This document shows, one piece after another, positions 5,690 to 11,994 of a stretch of 12,816 nucleotides of DNA; positions within the stretch are counted from its first letter, which is position 1, and every line of letters begins with the position of its first letter. The stretch spans positions 1-12,816 of the forward strand of contig CAIXOA010000179.1 in NCBI GenBank assembly GCA_903920925.1, written 5' to 3'. The DNA comes from an uncultured Microcaldota archaeon. GTDB taxonomy: Archaea; Micrarchaeota; Micrarchaeia; Anstonellales; Bilamarchaeaceae. The notes under the pieces are model-generated. The model saw only the letters and a list, made by a program, of their open reading frames with translations, was not told where the DNA came from and made no database searches. The position numbers and the translations under genes were made by a program.

Positions 5690-6565
5690 TTAGGGCAGGA
5701 GCTTCGCAAGGGAATCCAATTCCTCGACAACCTTTTCAGGAGTGTAGGCGCGGAGCCTTTTCAGCAGATTCTCATCCCCGAGCATTTCCTCGCTCAGGGG
5801 GATTGCGACGCCGTCCACGGTTTTCGGGTCGGACATGTGCAGGGAGAACGGGGAGCGCGCCAGTTTTCCCGGAGGGGTCTGGGACGGGTCCAGTATTATG
5901 CTCCCTTTCAGTTTCTCATGCCCCCCGGAAATCTTCATTCCCTTCTTTTTTACGTTCTCCACCCATTTTCCCGTGAGCGAGGCGAGCGGGGAATTCTTTG
6001 AGTATGCGAGATGTTCTTCGTAAAAGGAGGCGTCCACCTCTTTTTTCAGCATCAGGTAGATGTGGAAGGAGTTGCCCGTATACATGATGAAAAATTTGAA
6101 ATCAAGGAGGGAATTCAATTCCTCATCCTTGCGCATCTCCTCAAGAAGGAGAGCCGCCGCCTTCTGCGCATCCTCCGCATTCACACCTTCGCCCCGGTCA
6201 ATATCGAAGAATATGCGGCCAAGCTTTTTTCCCTTTTCCCCGTTCGTCGCGTAGAAAAGGTCCGCCAGCTTGCGGGGAGGGAAGTACTTCCAGATTTTTT
6301 CCTGGAGCGGGGTGAGTTTTTCCCTTGCAGCTTCCAGCTTGGTGCCTCCGCTCCGCATTTTCAGGAAAGAATCATCCACTTTGGAGAGTTCCTCCGGGGT
6401 CAGCATGGGGAGCTGCGAGCCCCTGTTCAGCAAAGGGCGGAAATTCGGGATGAGGACCTTCGCGGCGATCTCCCTTCCTTTCAGGAATTTGGTGAGCCTG
6501 GGTGCGACTTTGGAATAATAGGAAAGAACGTCCAGGTCCCCGAACGGGTGAAGGATGTCCGCCAT
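5690..6565 (-). CDS. Archaeo-eukaryotic primase superfamily polymerase, LigD PolDom-like
   Basis: 291 residues, soluble. It has the AEP catalytic plan: motif I D121-x-D123 (FFDIDRGEGV), motif II around H168 (YTGNSFHIYLML), and motif III D226 in SIILDPSQTPP, followed by ARSPFSLHM with R237, S241 and H243 for nucleotide binding. The N-terminus LSYYSKVAPRLTKFLKGRE and the order of elements resemble the polymerase domain of LigD (YY..VAP.l..HL.GRP, FDLDPGEGV, PYSlR, then a PL.W-type ending) more than canonical PriS. AEPs make RNA or DNA primers or fill gaps in end joining. The motif II loop appears one residue shorter than in LigD. No Ku, ligase, phosphoesterase or PriL is nearby. It could alternatively be this lineage's divergent replicative primase small subunit. 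The ATG is about 26 nt from an ATTTAAT box. Confidence 0.8.
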   Translation of the reverse strand: MADILHPFGDLDVLSYYSKVAPRLTKFLKGREIAAKVLIPNFRPLLNRGSQLPMLTPEELSKVDDSFLKMRSGGTKLEAAREKLTPLQEKIWKYFPPRKLADLFYATNGEKGKKLGRIFFDIDRGEGVNAEDAQKAAALLLEEMRKDEELNSLLDFKFFIMYTGNSFHIYLMLKKEVDASFYEEHLAYSKNSPLASLTGKWVENVKKKGMKISGGHEKLKGSIILDPSQTPPGKLARSPFSLHMSDPKTVDGVAIPLSEEMLGDENLLKRLRAYTPEKVVEELDSLAKLLP

Positions 6566-6587
6566 GCATCGGAATCGGGCGGTGCGG

Positions 6588-6594
6588 ATTTAAT
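6588..6594 (-). promoter_or_regulatory. TATA-like box of the primase-like gene
   Basis: ATTAAAT on the minus strand, centred about 26 nt before the ATG at 6565, predicting a leaderless transcript. It is weaker than the other boxes in the window. Confidence 0.45.
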
Positions 6595-6623
6595 CCTTTC
6601 TTTACTAATTTTTTGGTAAGCAG

Positions 6624-6631
6624 TATTTAAA
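6624..6631 (+). promoter_or_regulatory. TATA box of the ECF transporter operon
   Basis: TATTTAAA, centred 26.5 nt before the ATG at 6654, again predicting a leaderless start. With no leader there is no room for a riboswitch, so any vitamin control would need a protein regulator. Confidence 0.6.
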
Positions 6632-6653
6632 CGGCTGGAAGAGCCATATCCCC

Positions 6654-7403
6654 ATGAGATCATACAAACTGATTGCGTGTGCTTTCCTTGCCGCGCTTGC
6701 TTTTCTTTTGCAGGTGTCGAACAACGCGCTCGGGGTGTCGACCGGGTTCGGGATGACCGTAGACCTTGCCGCCGTGCCGGTGATGCTTGCCCTTTTTGTC
6801 TTTGGGGCGGAATATGCGATGCTCACGCTCATGGCGCTTGGCGCCATAATACTTATCTCAGCACCGACCGGGGCGGTGGGCGCGATAATGAAAATAGGGG
6901 CGACGCTGCCCATGATACTCGTTCCGTATTACGTGGGGAAGGCGAAGAATCCCGTGGATTACGCATACATAGCCATCGGGGCTGTGGTGGGCGTGCTCGC
7001 CCTTTTCTACCTCTCCACGCAGGCCTTCATGCTTTCCAGTTATCTTGGAGGCATAATACCCGTAGGCGTGCTGCTTGGGCTCACCTACTTCATAACCAAG
7101 GACAAGGAGAAGAGCGACCTCTCAGGCACGGCGGTGGCGGCGTATGCGCTTGTGCTTGCGGTGCTCCTCAGAGGCGCAGTGGCGACCGTCTCTAACCTTT
7201 ATTTCGCAGGCCCGGTCTTCTTCCACATGACCGCGGAGGAATTCACGGGTTATCTCAGCTCCCTGGACATCCTTTTCCTGGGCAAGGGGATGGGATGGTT
7301 CGTGATTTTCTTCTGGAACGCGGTGCAGGGTGCGGTCGAGTTCGCAATCGCCTGGATTCTCGCGTTCAGGTTCGGGCTCGCCAAGAGATATGGTGAAGAG
7401 TGA
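6654..7403 (+). CDS. ECF transporter substrate-binding S component
   Basis: 249 residues, about six membrane spans. In energy-coupling-factor importers the S component binds a vitamin or related micronutrient and topples in the membrane to release it. It is called S by context (A and T genes follow) and by layout: a short basic N-terminus (MRSYKL), a first helix, then GFGMTVDLAAVPVMLALFVFG and a Gly/Ala/Pro-rich PTGAVGAIMK stretch, like the D..xP..l..f.fGp segment and following loop of RibU-type S proteins (PF12822-like). A loop with KDKEKSD at about 149-155 is cytoplasmic. Riboflavin is a guess only, because S components diverge widely with substrate. The start is fixed by the TATA box. The stop is 6 nt before the ATPase ATG. 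Confidence 0.8.
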   Translation: MRSYKLIACAFLAALAFLLQVSNNALGVSTGFGMTVDLAAVPVMLALFVFGAEYAMLTLMALGAIILISAPTGAVGAIMKIGATLPMILVPYYVGKAKNPVDYAYIAIGAVVGVLALFYLSTQAFMLSSYLGGIIPVGVLLGLTYFITKDKEKSDLSGTAVAAYALVLAVLLRGAVATVSNLYFAGPVFFHMTAEEFTGYLSSLDILFLGKGMGWFVIFFWNAVQGAVEFAIAWILAFRFGLAKRYGEE

Positions 7404-7409
7404 ATATTG

Positions 7410-8123
7410 ATGCTGGACATAGAGAAACTTTCCGTGAGCATAAAGGGGAGAAAAATCCTCCATGGCGTCTCGTTCAGCGTGAAGAAGGGCGAGAGCCTGG
7501 GCATCGCGGGAACGATGGGCTCGGGCAAGACCACACTCCTCTATTCAATAAAGGGGATAATACCCGGATTGAAGAGCGGGAAGGTTGAGGGGAGGATAAA
7601 TTTCTCCGGGGAGCCGCGCAAGGCGATGGACAAGCGCATGGGGATAGTGTTCCAGAACCCGAACGACCAGGTGTTCTGCAACACGGTCGGGGAGGAGGTC
7701 GGGTTCGGGCTCAAGAACCTCGGGATAAGGGGGCACGAGCTGGAGGCAAAGGTGCAGGACGCGCTCCGGACGGTCGGCCTGGAGGGAAGGGCGAAGGACG
7801 ACCCCTTCGAGCTCTCCCAGGGGCAGAGGCAGAAGCTCGCGATCGCATCCGTGCTCGCGATGGGGCCGGAGCTCATAATGCTGGACGAGCCCACATCCAG
7901 CCTGGACCACCGCGCGAGCATCGAAATATATGACATTCTCCGCGGGCTGGTGAAGGAGGGGAAATCCGTCATCGTGGTGGAGCACGACACCGACTACCTG
8001 GTGGGGCTGGGCGGGAAGTTCCTCGTGCTGGACGGCGGGAGGCAGGTCGCGCACGGCGGAAAGGAGATATTCAATTCCAAGAAAGTGAAGGAATGCGGGG
8101 TGAAGATTCCATGGACCCGATGA
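7410..8123 (+). CDS. ecfA: ECF transporter ATPase (A component)
   Basis: 237 residues. This ABC ATPase powers the importer. Motifs in order: Walker A GTMGSGKT (34-41), Q-loop Q82 in VFQNPNDQVF (the NPxxQ form typical of ECF and CbiO ATPases), signature LSQGQRQKLAIA (135-146), Walker B LIMLDEP (155-161), D-loop SSLD and switch H192 in VVEHD. The TTG at 7407 just before the ATG is an alternative start; GGTGA at 7392-7396 fits either loosely. Only one ATPase gene is present, whereas many shared ECF modules encode two, so it should act as a homodimer. Its 3' end overlaps the T gene by 13 nt. Confidence 0.95.
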   Translation: MLDIEKLSVSIKGRKILHGVSFSVKKGESLGIAGTMGSGKTTLLYSIKGIIPGLKSGKVEGRINFSGEPRKAMDKRMGIVFQNPNDQVFCNTVGEEVGFGLKNLGIRGHELEAKVQDALRTVGLEGRAKDDPFELSQGQRQKLAIASVLAMGPELIMLDEPTSSLDHRASIEIYDILRGLVKEGKSVIVVEHDTDYLVGLGGKFLVLDGGRQVAHGGKEIFNSKKVKECGVKIPWTR

Positions 8124-8638
8124 TCAAGTTTTTGGGCGCGATATCCGTTGTGCTGGCCGCGGTCCTTCTCCCGCTGGAATACGCGCCATTCATCCTCGCC
8201 GCGCTCCTGCTTGTTGCGGTGGGCCAGAGGGTCCCGATGAAGGATTTCGCGCTTGCATGCGCAGGGCTGATAATATTCATAGCCCTTTTCAACGTGGTTG
8301 CGTTCGGGGGGTGGGAGAGGGCGCTGCTCAATTCCGTGCACGCCGCGGCGCTGATGCTTCCTTTTTACATATTTGCGAAGACCACCTCCCCGCACGAGAT
8401 GATGGACGGGATGCGGAGGGCTGGTGTGCCCCATGATTTCTCTTTCGTCTTTTCCACATCGCTCCCGTTCTCAAAAGTGGTGAGGAAGAAGGCGGAGGCG
8501 GTGAGAATCGCGCAGGAGAGCAGGGGCGGAAGGGACATATGGGCGTTCACGGTCCCCATATTCCACTCCATATTCCAGAAGGCGAGGGGGCTGGCGATTT
8601 CAATAGAGAGCCGGGGCGGGCTTGGAAAGGAAAACTAG
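8111..8638 (+). CDS. ecfT: ECF transporter transmembrane T component
   Basis: 175 residues, short for EcfT (often 220-270) but with the key parts. The start MDPMIKFLG matches the family's DPRTKL opening, and GGTGA at 8099-8103 is 7 nt upstream of this ATG. The upstream ATG 8093 and downstream ATG 8120 fit less well. About four hydrophobic spans are followed by TTSPHEMMDGMRRAGVPHDF, typical of EcfT, and two coupling motifs ESRGG at 136-140 and 166-170, equivalent to the paired A-R-G motifs that dock on the two ATPases. It scaffolds the S component. The reduced length suggests loss of N-terminal membrane helices. Its stop directly abuts the stop of the convergent microprotein. Confidence 0.92.
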   Translation: MDPMIKFLGAISVVLAAVLLPLEYAPFILAALLLVAVGQRVPMKDFALACAGLIIFIALFNVVAFGGWERALLNSVHAAALMLPFYIFAKTTSPHEMMDGMRRAGVPHDFSFVFSTSLPFSKVVRKKAEAVRIAQESRGGRDIWAFTVPIFHSIFQKARGLAISIESRGGLGKEN

Positions 8639-8740
8639 CTATTTGCGCATCATTTTCACGCTGGCATAAAAGAAGAGCACGAAAATCCCTATCATTGAGA
8701 TGATGCAGAAAATCAACTGTTCGCTTGATGGTATTTCCAT
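8639..8740 (-). CDS. Candidate 33-residue single-span membrane microprotein
   Basis: A short open frame with ATG at 8738-8740 and TAG at 8639-8641. After MEIPSSEQ comes one hydrophobic span (LIFCIISMIGIFVLFFYA), then the basic end SVKMMRK. By the positive-inside rule the C-terminus should be cytoplasmic. It begins 5 nt after the stop of the upstream three-helix protein on the same strand. A GGAG lies about 11 nt before the ATG, so coupled translation is plausible. It fills exactly the space between that gene and ecfT. It could be a regulatory or assembly subunit of the upstream membrane protein. No family is recognised. A chance frame cannot be excluded, but the clean membrane profile argues for a gene. 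Confidence 0.55.
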   Translation of the reverse strand: MEIPSSEQLIFCIISMIGIFVLFFYASVKMMRK

Positions 8741-8745
8741 GGCAA

Positions 8746-9156
8746 TCACAGCTCCGCAAGGCGCTTCGCCTTTTCGGCGATCATCACGGCCTTTCCCGCG
8801 GCGGCGCCGGCCTTCTCCATCGCGAACAGGTCCGAAAGGATTGGGATTTCGGCGGCCAGCCCCTCCAGGCGTATGAAGGAAAGGGCCCGGAAAATTGTCC
8901 CCCAGGGCAGGAGGATGAGGATTTTCAGCGCATTTTTCTTGAGGAAGGCCTTTTTGTCGGTTGACCTGAGGAAGGAGAAATAGATGTCCGTCATCAGGAC
9001 AAAAGTGAAGGCGAGGGTGAAATACTCGAGGCGCTGCACGGAGACGTAGGCTGAAATCCAGTCCATCAGGAACAGCTCCGCAACCACTATCGCTATCAGG
9101 AAGGCTATGGAGATGGAAACGGCAATCCTCCACGCCCTGGTCCCCTGAAAATCCAT
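8746..9156 (-). CDS. Three-helix membrane protein resembling a voltage-sensor fragment
   Basis: 136 residues. Predicted spans are about 11-30, 43-63 and 74-93, then a short region and an amphipathic Ala/Lys-rich helix (111-136) at the C-terminus. The order of features recalls S1-S3/S4 of voltage-gated channels: an acidic residue at the end of S1 (AELF), a D57-containing S2 end (MTDIYFSFLRS), then a Lys-rich loop and KILILLPWGTIFRALSFIRL, with Arg at 90 and 96. There is no pore helix or TVGYG-type filter, so it is not a complete channel. It might be an auxiliary subunit or an unrelated small membrane protein. The start matches a TATA element 27 nt upstream (9180-9186). The microprotein gene follows by 5 nt. 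Confidence 0.75.
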   Translation of the reverse strand: MDFQGTRAWRIAVSISIAFLIAIVVAELFLMDWISAYVSVQRLEYFTLAFTFVLMTDIYFSFLRSTDKKAFLKKNALKILILLPWGTIFRALSFIRLEGLAAEIPILSDLFAMEKAGAAAGKAVMIAEKAKRLAEL

Positions 9157-9179
9157 GGTAAATTATGGTGCTGAATTGG

Positions 9180-9186
9180 TATTTAA
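9180..9186. promoter_or_regulatory. Shared bidirectional TATA element (membrane protein / anchored Cys protein)
   Basis: TATTTAA, nearly self-complementary, centred at 9183 in a 61-nt divergent gap. It is 27 nt from the minus-strand ATG (9156, leaderless) and 35 nt from the plus-strand ATG (9218, leader about 8 nt). A weaker AT run at 9159-9166 could serve the plus strand instead, giving a leader of about 28 nt with GGGGT before the ATG. Confidence 0.5.
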
Positions 9187-9217
9187 GGTTTTCCGTTCAA
9201 ATGTGAACGGGGTATCG

Positions 9218-9793
9218 ATGCAACATAGAAGGCTAGTGATTTACATCTTCTGCCTCATCGTGATAGCGATACTCATAGCCGGGGGGATGGAATTCTACAA
9301 GACCAAGGTGCTCTCGGACGACGCGAGGACCTATGTGCTGGAGGATTTGAGGGCAACGAACCCGAACGCGGACGTGGTGGAGATACTCTCCTGGGAATCA
9401 AAAACCAATGACGCCGGAGGCCAGTATTTCCTCATCAAGGCGAGGGTGAGCGAGGGGATGAACACCCCCTGCCCGAAAAGGACGCATTACACCTATTATT
9501 ATCCGGCGCAGAACTTCGTCCCGGGGACCCCCGAAAGGGTTGTTTACGGATGCTCGGTTTGCGGGGGAGCCGGATGCGTGATTGCCTTCCCGGAGGAGGC
9601 GATAATCGCATCCCATACCAATTCCGGAAGCTCTTCCATTGACGCGTTCATCGCCAGGTATACGGATGCGGTGCCAGCTGTGACCGAAGAGGGGGGAAAC
9701 TGGATTGTAACCTGGACCAGCGCGGCCGCGGGCTACGGGTACAGGGTGGAAATAGCCCAGAATGGGGAGATAAGGGGCGTAAACAGCGTTTAA
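9218..9793 (+). CDS. Membrane-anchored extracytoplasmic protein with four cysteines
   Basis: 191 residues. The basic start MQHRRL leads into a single hydrophobic span (7-23). The rest, beginning MEFYKTK, should lie outside the cell. C85 (NTPCPKR) and C112, C115, C120 (GCSVCGGAGC) could form two disulfides or one metal site. The C-terminal part, NWIVTWTS then YRVEIAQNGEIRG, resembles a PepSY-like strand-turn-strand (W.V ... yrv.i...G.i), which is tentative. An in-frame start at 9155 would add 21 residues, but it lies upstream of the shared promoter and overlaps the opposite gene's start codon, so 9218 is preferred. The gene ends in a TTAA that also holds the ABCE1 stop. Family not recognised. 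Confidence 0.75.
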   Translation: MQHRRLVIYIFCLIVIAILIAGGMEFYKTKVLSDDARTYVLEDLRATNPNADVVEILSWESKTNDAGGQYFLIKARVSEGMNTPCPKRTHYTYYYPAQNFVPGTPERVVYGCSVCGGAGCVIAFPEEAIIASHTNSGSSSIDAFIARYTDAVPAVTEEGGNWIVTWTSAAAGYGYRVEIAQNGEIRGVNSV

Positions 9794-11544
9794 TTTTCCC
9801 GCGCGTAGAAGTTTTCGGAGGATCTCTGCTCCCTGTCCAATACGCTGTCCGGCTTGTTTATCCTTGGGCGCTTGGAGTCCTTGTCCCTCCGCATGGTGAT
9901 GTTCGCCATGGAAAGGAAGGCGTTCATCCCGTCTATCTTGTCATAGGGGGAGGAGGCGTGGCCGCGCACCGAGCTCTGCCCGTCGAACACTATGAGGCGG
10001 TTCGCGATTGAGTCTATGAATACGACATCGTGGTCCACCACGAAGGCGCTCTTCTCGCTCTCCCCTATCACGGAGCGGAGAAGGTCGGAGAACCTAAGCC
10101 TCTGCTCTATGTCCAGGAAGGCGGTGGGCTCGTCGAAAAGGAAGATGTCGGCCCTCTGGGAGAGCGCATAGGCGATGGAGACGCGCTGGAGCTCCCCTCC
10201 GCTAAGGGAGGTGAGGGGCTTTTCCATCAGTTTTATTATCCCAAGTTCCCTGCGCGCCTTCTCGGAAATGAATGGATCCATGTTTTCGGAAGAGAACATC
10301 TCGTCGACCGTAATCCCTTCCTGGGGCTCTATGTACTGGGGCTTGTATGAGATTTTGAGCTCTGGAAGGCCATGGCCCTCGTCCGGGTTTTCCACTCCCG
10401 CGAGCAGCTTTATGAAGGTTGTTTTTCCTACCGCGTTTTTGCCCACAATCCCCACTATTTCCCCCTCGCGTATGTTCCCTTCGTTGCAGGAGAGGGAGAA
10501 ATCGCCTAATTTCTTCTTCAATTCCGGATAGGAGACCTTTGCCTTCCCCTTGCGCTCCCGCTCGCTGAAGCCGGACATGCGGATTTCGCGCTCCCGGAAT
10601 TTTATGTTCTCCTCCTTCAGGAATCCGGAGAGGTATTCGTTTATTCCGTTGCGCACGGGCTTTATGCCCGAGGAGGTTCCGTATGCGTTCTCCTCGCCGT
10701 AGAAAATGAAGACGTAATCGCTCATGTAATCCAGGATTGCGAGGTCGTGCTCCACGACCATGAGTTTTCTTCCCTCGCCGAATTCCCTGAGGATGAGGGC
10801 GGATTTGAGCCTCTCCTCTATGTCCAGGTAATTGCTGGGCTCATCAAGGTAATAGATGTCCGCGTCCTTCAGGAGCGCGGCGGCCAGGGCGACTTTTTGC
10901 AGTTCCCCCCCGCTCAATTGGGTGATTTTCCTTTTCAGAATCGGGGTGAGGCCGAACTTCTTCACCAATCCCTCTTTCGCTCCGCGCTCATCCATTTTGG
11001 AAAGAAGGGAGTCCACGGTGCTGCGGGAGGCCGCTTTTCTAATCTGCTCGACGTTCTGCACCTTCATGCTCACCTCCTGCTTTTCCCCGGCGGCTTCGAA
11101 ATAGCGGCGCTGGGATATTGTGAGCCGGGGCATCACCTCTTCCCACGAGTGCTCCCTAAACTCTCCGAAATTGGGCGTGATTTTCCTGGAAAGGATTCCT
11201 AGCGCGGTGGTCTTCCCTATGCCGTTCTTGCCGACTATTCCGCAAACGCCCTCCGCGGGGAGCGGGAAATTGTAAAGGCGGAACTGGTTTATGCCGTATT
11301 GGTAAATGGGTTTGCCTTCTTCCCCGGCAAGATTAATGATGGTGATGCAGTTCATCGGGCACTTCTTCACGCAGAGGCCGCACCCAATGCACAGGGGCTC
11401 GGCTATTGCGGGGAATTGCGTGGATTCCTCTACAACTATGCACTCGTCGCCCATCCGGTTCGGAGGGCAGACCTTTATGCATTGGTAAGGGCAGCGCTCG
11501 CGTATGCACAATTCCCTGTCGAGTATGGCTACTCTTGTTGGCAT
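9790..11544 (-). CDS. abce1: ABCE1/Rli1 ribosome-recycling ATPase
   Basis: 584 residues. ABCE1 splits ribosomes into subunits after termination (with aRF1 or Pelota) and stays on the small subunit for re-initiation. Seen in order: N-terminal two-cluster 4Fe-4S domain with Cys at 13, 18, 22, 26, 35 and 52, 55, 58, 62, 66 (including CIGCGLCVKKCP); NBD1 Walker A GKNGIGKTT (105-113), signature LSGGE (210-214), Walker B YYLDEP (231-236), H266; then NBD2 Walker A GKNAVGKTT (368-376), signature LSGGE (447-451), Walker B FLFDEP (468-473), H505. The tail RPRINKPDSVLDREQ is typical. The open frame continues 50 codons upstream, but MPTRVAILDR at 11544 is the family start and the extension runs across the divergent promoter and Alba start. 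Its stop overlaps the convergent gene by 4 nt. Confidence 0.97.
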   Translation of the reverse strand: MPTRVAILDRELCIRERCPYQCIKVCPPNRMGDECIVVEESTQFPAIAEPLCIGCGLCVKKCPMNCITIINLAGEEGKPIYQYGINQFRLYNFPLPAEGVCGIVGKNGIGKTTALGILSRKITPNFGEFREHSWEEVMPRLTISQRRYFEAAGEKQEVSMKVQNVEQIRKAASRSTVDSLLSKMDERGAKEGLVKKFGLTPILKRKITQLSGGELQKVALAAALLKDADIYYLDEPSNYLDIEERLKSALILREFGEGRKLMVVEHDLAILDYMSDYVFIFYGEENAYGTSSGIKPVRNGINEYLSGFLKEENIKFREREIRMSGFSERERKGKAKVSYPELKKKLGDFSLSCNEGNIREGEIVGIVGKNAVGKTTFIKLLAGVENPDEGHGLPELKISYKPQYIEPQEGITVDEMFSSENMDPFISEKARRELGIIKLMEKPLTSLSGGELQRVSIAYALSQRADIFLFDEPTAFLDIEQRLRFSDLLRSVIGESEKSAFVVDHDVVFIDSIANRLIVFDGQSSVRGHASSPYDKIDGMNAFLSMANITMRRDKDSKRPRINKPDSVLDREQRSSENFYAREN

Positions 11545-11580
11545 AATCCACACAACGTAGTAATTAGGCCGTGCTAACGA

Positions 11581-11588
11581 ATATAAAA
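11581..11588. promoter_or_regulatory. TATA element between ABCE1 and Alba
   Basis: ATATAAAA on the plus strand, the clearest box in this 121-nt divergent gap. For Alba it predicts a start near 11611 and a leader of about 54 nt. On the minus strand the same element reads TTTTATAT and would start ABCE1 mRNA near 11558, a leader of about 13 nt. Confidence 0.55.
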
Positions 11589-11589
11589 G

Positions 11590-11606
11590 TATTCTTCTTA
11601 AGAATA
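11590..11606. repeat. Perfect inverted repeat, possible operator
   Basis: TATTCTT, a 3-nt spacer, then AAGAATA; it also contains the 10-bp palindrome TTCTTAAGAA (11595-11604). It begins 2 nt downstream of the TATA box for Alba and ends before the predicted transcript start, a position where a bound dimeric repressor would block polymerase. For ABCE1 it lies upstream of the box. The regulator is unknown. Confidence 0.45.
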
Positions 11607-11611
11607 GGAAG

Positions 11612-11636
11612 GGGAGGGCGCGATTGCCGGCCTCCC
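11612..11636 (+). promoter_or_regulatory. Potential hairpin in the Alba 5' leader
   Basis: GGGAGG (11612-11617) and CCTCCC (11631-11636) are perfectly complementary across a 13-nt loop, at the very start of the predicted Alba leader. An alternative inner pairing, GGC (11617-11619) with GCC (11626-11628), competes. The ribosome site AGGTGA at 11655-11660 lies downstream and unpaired. Confidence 0.4.
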
Positions 11637-11665
11637 ACTGTGACTGCAGGAAACAGGTGAAACCT

Positions 11666-11950
11666 ATGGAAGGAGAAGAAAAGCCTGAGAACACAATATA
11701 CGTAGGGAAGAAGGGCGTGATGAGCTACGTTCTGGCAGTGGTGACGCAGTTCAACAACGGCGCGCCTGCCGTGGTCATTAAGGCGAGGGGAAAGCTCATA
11801 TCCCGCGCGGTCGATGTGGCTGAGATAGTGAGGAACCGCTTTGTCCCCGATGTGAAGGTAGCGAACATCTTCATAAAGACCGAGGAATTGCCCTCCGAGG
11901 ACGGGACCATGAGCAAGGTTTCCGCGATGGAGATAACTATTTCAAAATGA
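11666..11950 (+). CDS. albA: Chromatin protein Alba
   Basis: 94 residues. Alba dimers coat DNA and also bind RNA in archaea. The pattern is close to Sulfolobus Alba: [15 protein letters not shown] with the DNA-contacting K15 and K16 (equivalent to K16/K17), then [24 protein letters not shown], a variable hairpin loop ([12 protein letters not shown]), and the final strand [10 protein letters not shown]. The start has a strong AGGTGA at 11655-11660, 5 nt upstream. An in-frame TTG at 11624 would add 14 residues including two cysteines foreign to the family, so it is rejected. Unlike most first genes here, Alba seems to have a real leader with a hairpin and an upstream palindrome, suggesting extra control. 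AspRS follows 44 nt downstream. Confidence 0.96.
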   Translation: MEGEEKPENTIYVGKKGVMSYVLAVVTQFNNGAPAVVIKARGKLISRAVDVAEIVRNRFVPDVKVANIFIKTEELPSEDGTMSKVSAMEITISK

Positions 11951-11952
11951 AT

Positions 11953-11977
11953 TGATTTTTTCCATTTTATTTTATAG
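11953..11977 (+). terminator. T-rich tract after Alba, also a possible aspS promoter
   Basis: A run of mostly T just after the Alba stop, including six consecutive T at 11955-11960 and ATTTTATTTTATAG at 11964-11977. T-rich stretches end archaeal transcripts. The later part is also TATA-like, and a box near 11964-11971 is about 27 nt from the aspS ATG. The two roles are not exclusive. Confidence 0.45.
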
Positions 11978-11994
11978 TTCAAAATGGTGTGGAC

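Noticed and set aside
6011..6619. A 202-codon plus-strand frame opposite the primase-like gene
   Set aside because: The minus-strand frame carries clear AEP motifs; this one has shadow-type composition and no start signals.
6632..6653. Riboswitch upstream of the ECF operon
   Set aside because: The TATA spacing predicts a leaderless transcript, leaving no 5' leader for a riboswitch.
8742..9133. A longer frame reading into the microprotein (164 codons)
   Set aside because: Its upstream part is the shadow of the three-helix membrane protein in another frame, with Pro/Arg/His-rich composition. Only the last 33 codons look like protein.
11545..11694. N-terminal extension of ABCE1 by 50 codons
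   Set aside because: ABCE1 proteins start at the MPTRVAILDR-like segment, and the extension would run through the divergent promoter and the Alba start.
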